Shown here piece by piece: positions 36,101-42,100 of a DNA stretch of 64,000 bases. The DNA is from a virus. Made by a program: the position numbers and the translations under genes. Every line of letters starts with the position of its first letter. Positions within the stretch are counted from its first letter, which is position 1. The notes under the pieces are model-generated. The model did no database searches. It was not told where the DNA came from and saw only the letters and a list, made by a program, of their open reading frames with translations. Where the stretch lies: IMG/VR virus record IMGVR_UViG_3300025131_000014, positions 1-64,000 of that record; one strand, written 5' to 3'.

Positions 36101-39100
36101 TCACCTCTTGCTTGGGTTTCTGCTGTTTTGTCTCCTGCTTTTTTAGCGGCTATAATTTTTTTAAGAGCCGCTAATTGCTTTTCATACTTGTCAGTAAGTA
36201 CTTGAAAGTCTGTATCAGATATTTTACCATAAGCCATCAAATCTGTCAGATATTCTCCCATTGTTGTTAGCATCTGAGCATCTGTTGATTCAAATCCAGT
36301 ATTAGCTCCATAAGCTTTTCCAAGTTTTTTTGACATTGCTGTCATTTGAGCAAGATTTTTACTTGCTACGTCTCTATCATTTGCTATTACTATATTAAAA
36401 TGATTAGCTCTTCTGTGGTGTACTGAACTATTAATAATAGCTGGATTATGCCAATATCCTTTTGTTCCGCTTGCTCTTACTTCACTTAATCTTTTATTAA
36501 GATTGGCAAATGTATTGATAAGAGTATCTTGGAATGTTCCTTTCTTAGCTTTCTTATAATAAAAAGCAGGATCACCACTCATTACTTGGAACATTTCTTT
36601 ATGAGCAAACATATAATTAACTACATAATCAGCTGCTGCTGCTTTTATCTTACGTCTATTAATTGTATCAACAGTAAATCCTGGAGTATTTGTGTTTCCT
36701 CCAAGTGTTTCTCTGTTATTAAGGCTATTCATATATTTCTCACTAAAACCTGTCATCTCCCATATATATGTGATTTGTCCATTTTTTTCTTTAGAAGTTC
36801 TTTTGAACATACCCATTGTTTGCCAGTCTTTTACTTGTTCATTTATTGCAGCAATAATATTTCTTGCTATAACACTTTTTATACTAGCTTTTTGTTCTTC
36901 TCCTAAAGGGATTATTATATTTCCTTCGCCATCCCAAATAGAAGTGGTTATATCACTTTGATTTTCTTCTAATTGTTCTTTATTAAGAAAAGGAAACATT
37001 ATAAATTTATCTCCTCCATCTTTATAACTGTTAACTTTATTTCTTTCTTTTTCAGAAAGTGTTTGGAAAGACTTTATTCTTAGCATTTCTGCTTCATATA
37101 TGTCATAAAGTGCATCTAAAGCTTCTTCTTCAAGTCCTGCAATTTCTTCTACGTCTTTAACTTCATTCCAGGCTATTTTAACTTGTTTTCTTAATGCATG
37201 GATTATAGGAATAACAGTATGTTCTGATGGGGTCATATATAGATACTTGGCTCTTGTTTGATTTCCATGATTTTGAAATAAACCTATTTTGTATATCTCC
37301 ATTTCTTTTGGAGTCATCTGTTCGAGGGCCGCAGCAGTACCTCTTCTTATACCGTGAGATATCCCATCTGCTATTTCTACTCTGAATGTATTTCTTAAAG
37401 ACTGTCCATTTATATATCTACCTTGTCTTTTATTGTATATATCTGTAATTATCTGTTTTTCTTGTTCATTAAGCCCTGGTGGAAGCATATCAGGAGTTAT
37501 TTTTTCTCCTAATGTTAACCTATTAAAAGCTCCTAGCCATTCTGAATTCCATTGAAAAGCCATTTTAGATAAAGTATTAACATATTGTGCAGCTCTTTCA
37601 ATTTCTTGAGGTTGAGATTCTTTTTCTTTAGGCTCATAAGAATCTGCTAAAAGAAGAACTTTTGCTTGTTCTGTAAATTTAGACAGATCAGAATATTTAT
37701 ATAGAAGCTGATTAGTAACATCTCGTGTTCCTGTACCCATACTGACACCTCCTATTTTAACATCTGCTTTTGCTAATGCACGGATCCTTGCAATCTGTCC
37801 TTCTGTAAGATCTCTAAATGGATTTTTAGACTCAAAACTTATAACAGGTTCTACATTTTTTTTAGCAATCCAATGACTTACTAATTTTACTTTATCTCCT
37901 TTTACTTCTTTAACAGTATATTCTTGTCCTTTATAAAGAACAAGACTTCCTCTTATAACAGTTGGTTTAACAAGTAAAGTTTCAAATAAGTGTTTTATAA
38001 ATCTTCCTTGTCCTCCTGAATGTAATAGTGCTGTAGGGCTATCAATGGTTCCACCTATTTGGTTTAATCGCCCTAAAGTAGTTTTAGGACTCATCACTAA
38101 TTTTAAAGCTGTTTTTGCACTAAGTTCTATACCAAGTAATTGTAAAATTTCTTGTGTTTTAGCAGCTACTTCAATTTGAGCTTTTTGGGCATCATATTCT
38201 TCTCCTTTCTTTTGTCGTAAACTTTGAAGAGCCTCATTAGACAGTCTTACATATTCATCATAAATAGCTTTAGCTTTATCTTTTGATATGTATGCTTTTC
38301 CTCCTATTAGATCTATTAGACCATTTTCTTCCATATTAGAAAGAAGGTTTTGTTGCCATTTCTCTACTAAAAGATTTACATCGTTTTGTGTGTCTCCACT
38401 AAAAGTTAAGATCTTTGATCCCTTATTTGATCCATCTACATTTCTATTAGGAGTAAATTGTGCTACTACCCTAGTTACTTCTGCTTTTGAAGGGAAAGCT
38501 ATTACAAATTGAGATTTTAGTTGATTGGGATTTTTAACATTTTTATCTTTATCTAGATGCATTAAATAATTAACAAGTGCTCCTATTTGAGCATTACCTG
38601 TATCTAATGCATATTCTTTTAGTACTCTTACTATACTATTGAAATCTTCAGGAGTTCCTACTAATATGTTTAATAGGTTATTATAAAGATCTTCATAATT
38701 TACAAAAGTATCTAGTCCTAGATAATTCTTTTCTTTTATATACTTAACCTTACCATTTACTTTTTCTACACCTGTAATTTTAGAGAGTCTTGATAAGATA
38801 AGCCTAATTTGCCAAGGAGCGGTCTTTTTGGAATCTGTACGAAGTTTTGCTTTTGAACTGTAGTTTTCTGTAATTCCGTCCTCTATATAGGTTTCATCTT
38901 TTTCCTCTTGGACCCCTTCTTCTAAATCATAGAGATACTCAACAACTCCACTGTCTTGTATTTTTATTCCAATTCTTCCAAGCTTTTCATTTACTACCTT
39001 TTGTATTGCATCAAAATTATTAATCAAAGCTCTAAACTTTTTAGCTCTTTCTTGATTTGCTTCTATATCTGTTGCACCTGCAACATTTTTAATGAGTTTA

Positions 39101-42100
39101 CTTTGAAATCGGTTTATAATATTTCTTATTCTTATTTCTTTTCGTTTTTTAGTTTCACCAGGTCTTTCTTTTGCTGCTTCTAGTTCTTGTTTCATCCCTT
39201 CAAGGCTGAAGGTTTTTCCATTTTTAAGGCCTTTAACTATTTTTTTATAAAGTCCTTCATCTTCTTTAAGTCTTTGTAAAGCATAATCATATAACTGACT
39301 TGCTTTAATGTTTTTGTTACTATTAGCTAAAGTGTCGTAATGATTTAGTACATAAGCATATACACTATCTGATCCTGCAATAAGTTCATCACCTGTAAGG
39401 TCTTTATTTTTTATTCCTGGTAATAGTTTTTCTATAAGTTCATCTAGTTTTTTTGTAGGTTCTTGCTTTGCAGGCATTTCGTCTACATTTTCTAGACTAT
39501 CTCCCCAAATATCAAGTGGAGTAATATCATCATTACCTTCTATTCCATCAAGTATACCTCCATCGCCACTTTCTTGACCATAGTCATCTTCATCTTCTTC
39601 TTCTTCTTCTTCTTTTGTTTTTTCTAGATCTTCCATGAAGTCTGGTTGTGGCCCAAATAGTTCATTAAGAATATCCTCTTCTACTCCGAGTTCGTCACTT
39701 CTTTCTTGATTAGTTTCTTGTTCTACTACTCCTATTTGTTGATATTCTACAGTTGGTTGATCAAAATAGATCCATTCTTTTGTTCCATCAGATAAGGTTA
39801 CTTCTTCTCCACGGAATTTAGATAAAAGGTTCTTTTTTACAAAGGTTTCATATCCTGTGGTTTCATTATTATTACTTGCTTTTCCTTCTATTGAATCTAT
39901 AACATACTCTCCATTCTCTTTTTGAGTTAATATAGGAACGGTAATATTTTTATCTTCTCCTAATTTCTTATAGTTAACAGCAAATTGACTGTTATTTAAA
40001 GCTTCTACTAGCTTATCTTTCTTTTCATGAAAGTGTTCAAGGCTTAAAAAATTCATTGGTTTTGCCCATACATCTTTAATAGTAAACCTAACAGTTAATA
40101 AATTTCCTTCATTATCTGTTCTTATATGAAATTGTCCATAGCCTGTTTTAGCTCTTTCTCCTCTTTCTGCATTTCCATCTTCTGTTGTAAATGCGTGATC
40201 AACTACATATAACTGAACAAACTCTTTTAAAGCATCAGGACTATTAAGAATATCAATTTGTGTCATTGCTTTTATGCCTTTGACTATTTTTTCATTTTCT
40301 TCTCCAATATTTTCAGCTCCCATATGTCCTGCCAACATGAAAATTTCTATTGCTTTGGCAATAGTATTAGCATAAGCTGTTCCATCTACTGCAACTTTTC
40401 CTTTAGTTATAAGATTTTGTATTTCATTAAGTTGTGGAGCCCGTACATAAGCTGCAAAGCTTTGCTTGTCTTGTGGTGTGGGAAGAACAATATATACTGC
40501 TCCGTTAGCTAAATCTTTTCCATTTTTTACATATTCTAAAGAATTCTGTTCAAAGGGAGATTCTCCTCTCATTAATATTCCATTAACTGATACACCTAGT
40601 TTAGCACTTGGTCCTACTACATCTCCTAATTGGGTTTCTTTATATCTACCTGTATGCTCATCTTTTTTATTAAAGATCAGATGTCCTATTCCTTTCTTAC
40701 GTATTTCAATTTCAACTCCTTCCTTTTTTTCAAAGGCATCGAAAGCAGCATTTCTAAAGTCTTGTAATCTTTTAGTTTGTATGGCCCAATTATCTATATC
40801 TAGTTTACGTCCAGTCCAATTAACTACTCTTCTAAATACAAAGTTTGCTAAGGGCACTCCATTGGAGTCAACTTCTACTTTTAGTTTTCCGTCTTTGAGT
40901 GTATATGCAGTACCTGCATCATGGATATACGCAACAGGTTCTCCATTCTTGTTTTTTATAACAAGAGGAGTTCTCATTCTTATTTCTTCTTCTGTAGGAT
41001 TTTCTTTTGCTTTCCACTCACCAAAGGTCATTTCTTCTCTTTGGCCTTTATCATTTATTATAGTACTGGTAATTGGGACTGAATCTGCTGCGGGATCTAC
41101 TTCTACTGTAAAAGTATCTCCTACTTGAAATCTTGTATGTGATTCAATATCATTATGAAGCGTACTACTCTTCTGATCTCCTGTAGATACTGTTCTAATC
41201 GTTCTAACATCCCCATTATCGTCTACTACTTCTTTAAACTCTCTAGCAAGATAAGCCATAGAAAGAGAACTTACTTTTAAGGTTCCTGTTTGTTCTTGTC
41301 CTGTTTCTGCTTTTGTTAATTGATTTATCTCTTCACTTTCATTAAGGTTATTTGTTTCATGATTATCTATATCTTCTTTTGTCAGATTACCATCTCCAGT
41401 ACTTCCTTTCTCAGCATCTTTATAGTCTGTTTTTTCTTTAGGTGTAAATTTAGGGGTAACATTTGGATTATCTTTAGGATCTGGAGTATTGTCAGCGGCT
41501 GCTTTATTAGTTTTTTGGACTTTATTAGCTGTATCTTTAGCTGTTTGAGCTCCTTCTTTTTTTGCTGATTCAAGTTTTTCTTTTCTTTGTTTTTCCAGGT
41601 ATTTTTCCATGGCACCAGGAACAGTCATTTCATCATATTCTTTTTGAAGTACTTCTATTCCTAATTTCTGTGCTTTAACTAAAGCTTTACCATGTACTAT
41701 CCCTGTATATTCTTCCCCTGTAAGTTGAGCAAATTCTTTAAAGCCTTTCATTGCATCAAGAAGTTGTTTACTTTCTCCTTTTTCCCATCCTTCAGTTTTA
41801 GACTGGAAAATCTTATAGAGTTTATGAACAGCTCCAAGAGATTCAGGATCTAACTCTTTTAATAGAGCATCAGCTTCAACTGGATCTTTTTCAGCTTCTA
41901 GTATTTTTGCGGCATAATTTTTAAATACATCCATTATTACACCAGCATGCTTTTCAGCATTTTCAGTACCTTTATCTATCTTATCTTGGATGTGTTTAAG
42001 AGTTTTAGCTCCTGATTCATTTATACGAAGTCCATGTTTTATTCTAACATCTTTTCTAGCTTTTCCTCCATCTTTACGATATGTAGAACCATCTTCAGAT

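Noticed and set aside
40466-41128. 220-codon + strand ORF opposite the giant gene
   Set aside because: Shadow frame: Ser/Phe/Leu-rich, as expected from the complement of Glu/Lys-rich coding. The - strand frame carries recognisable domains.
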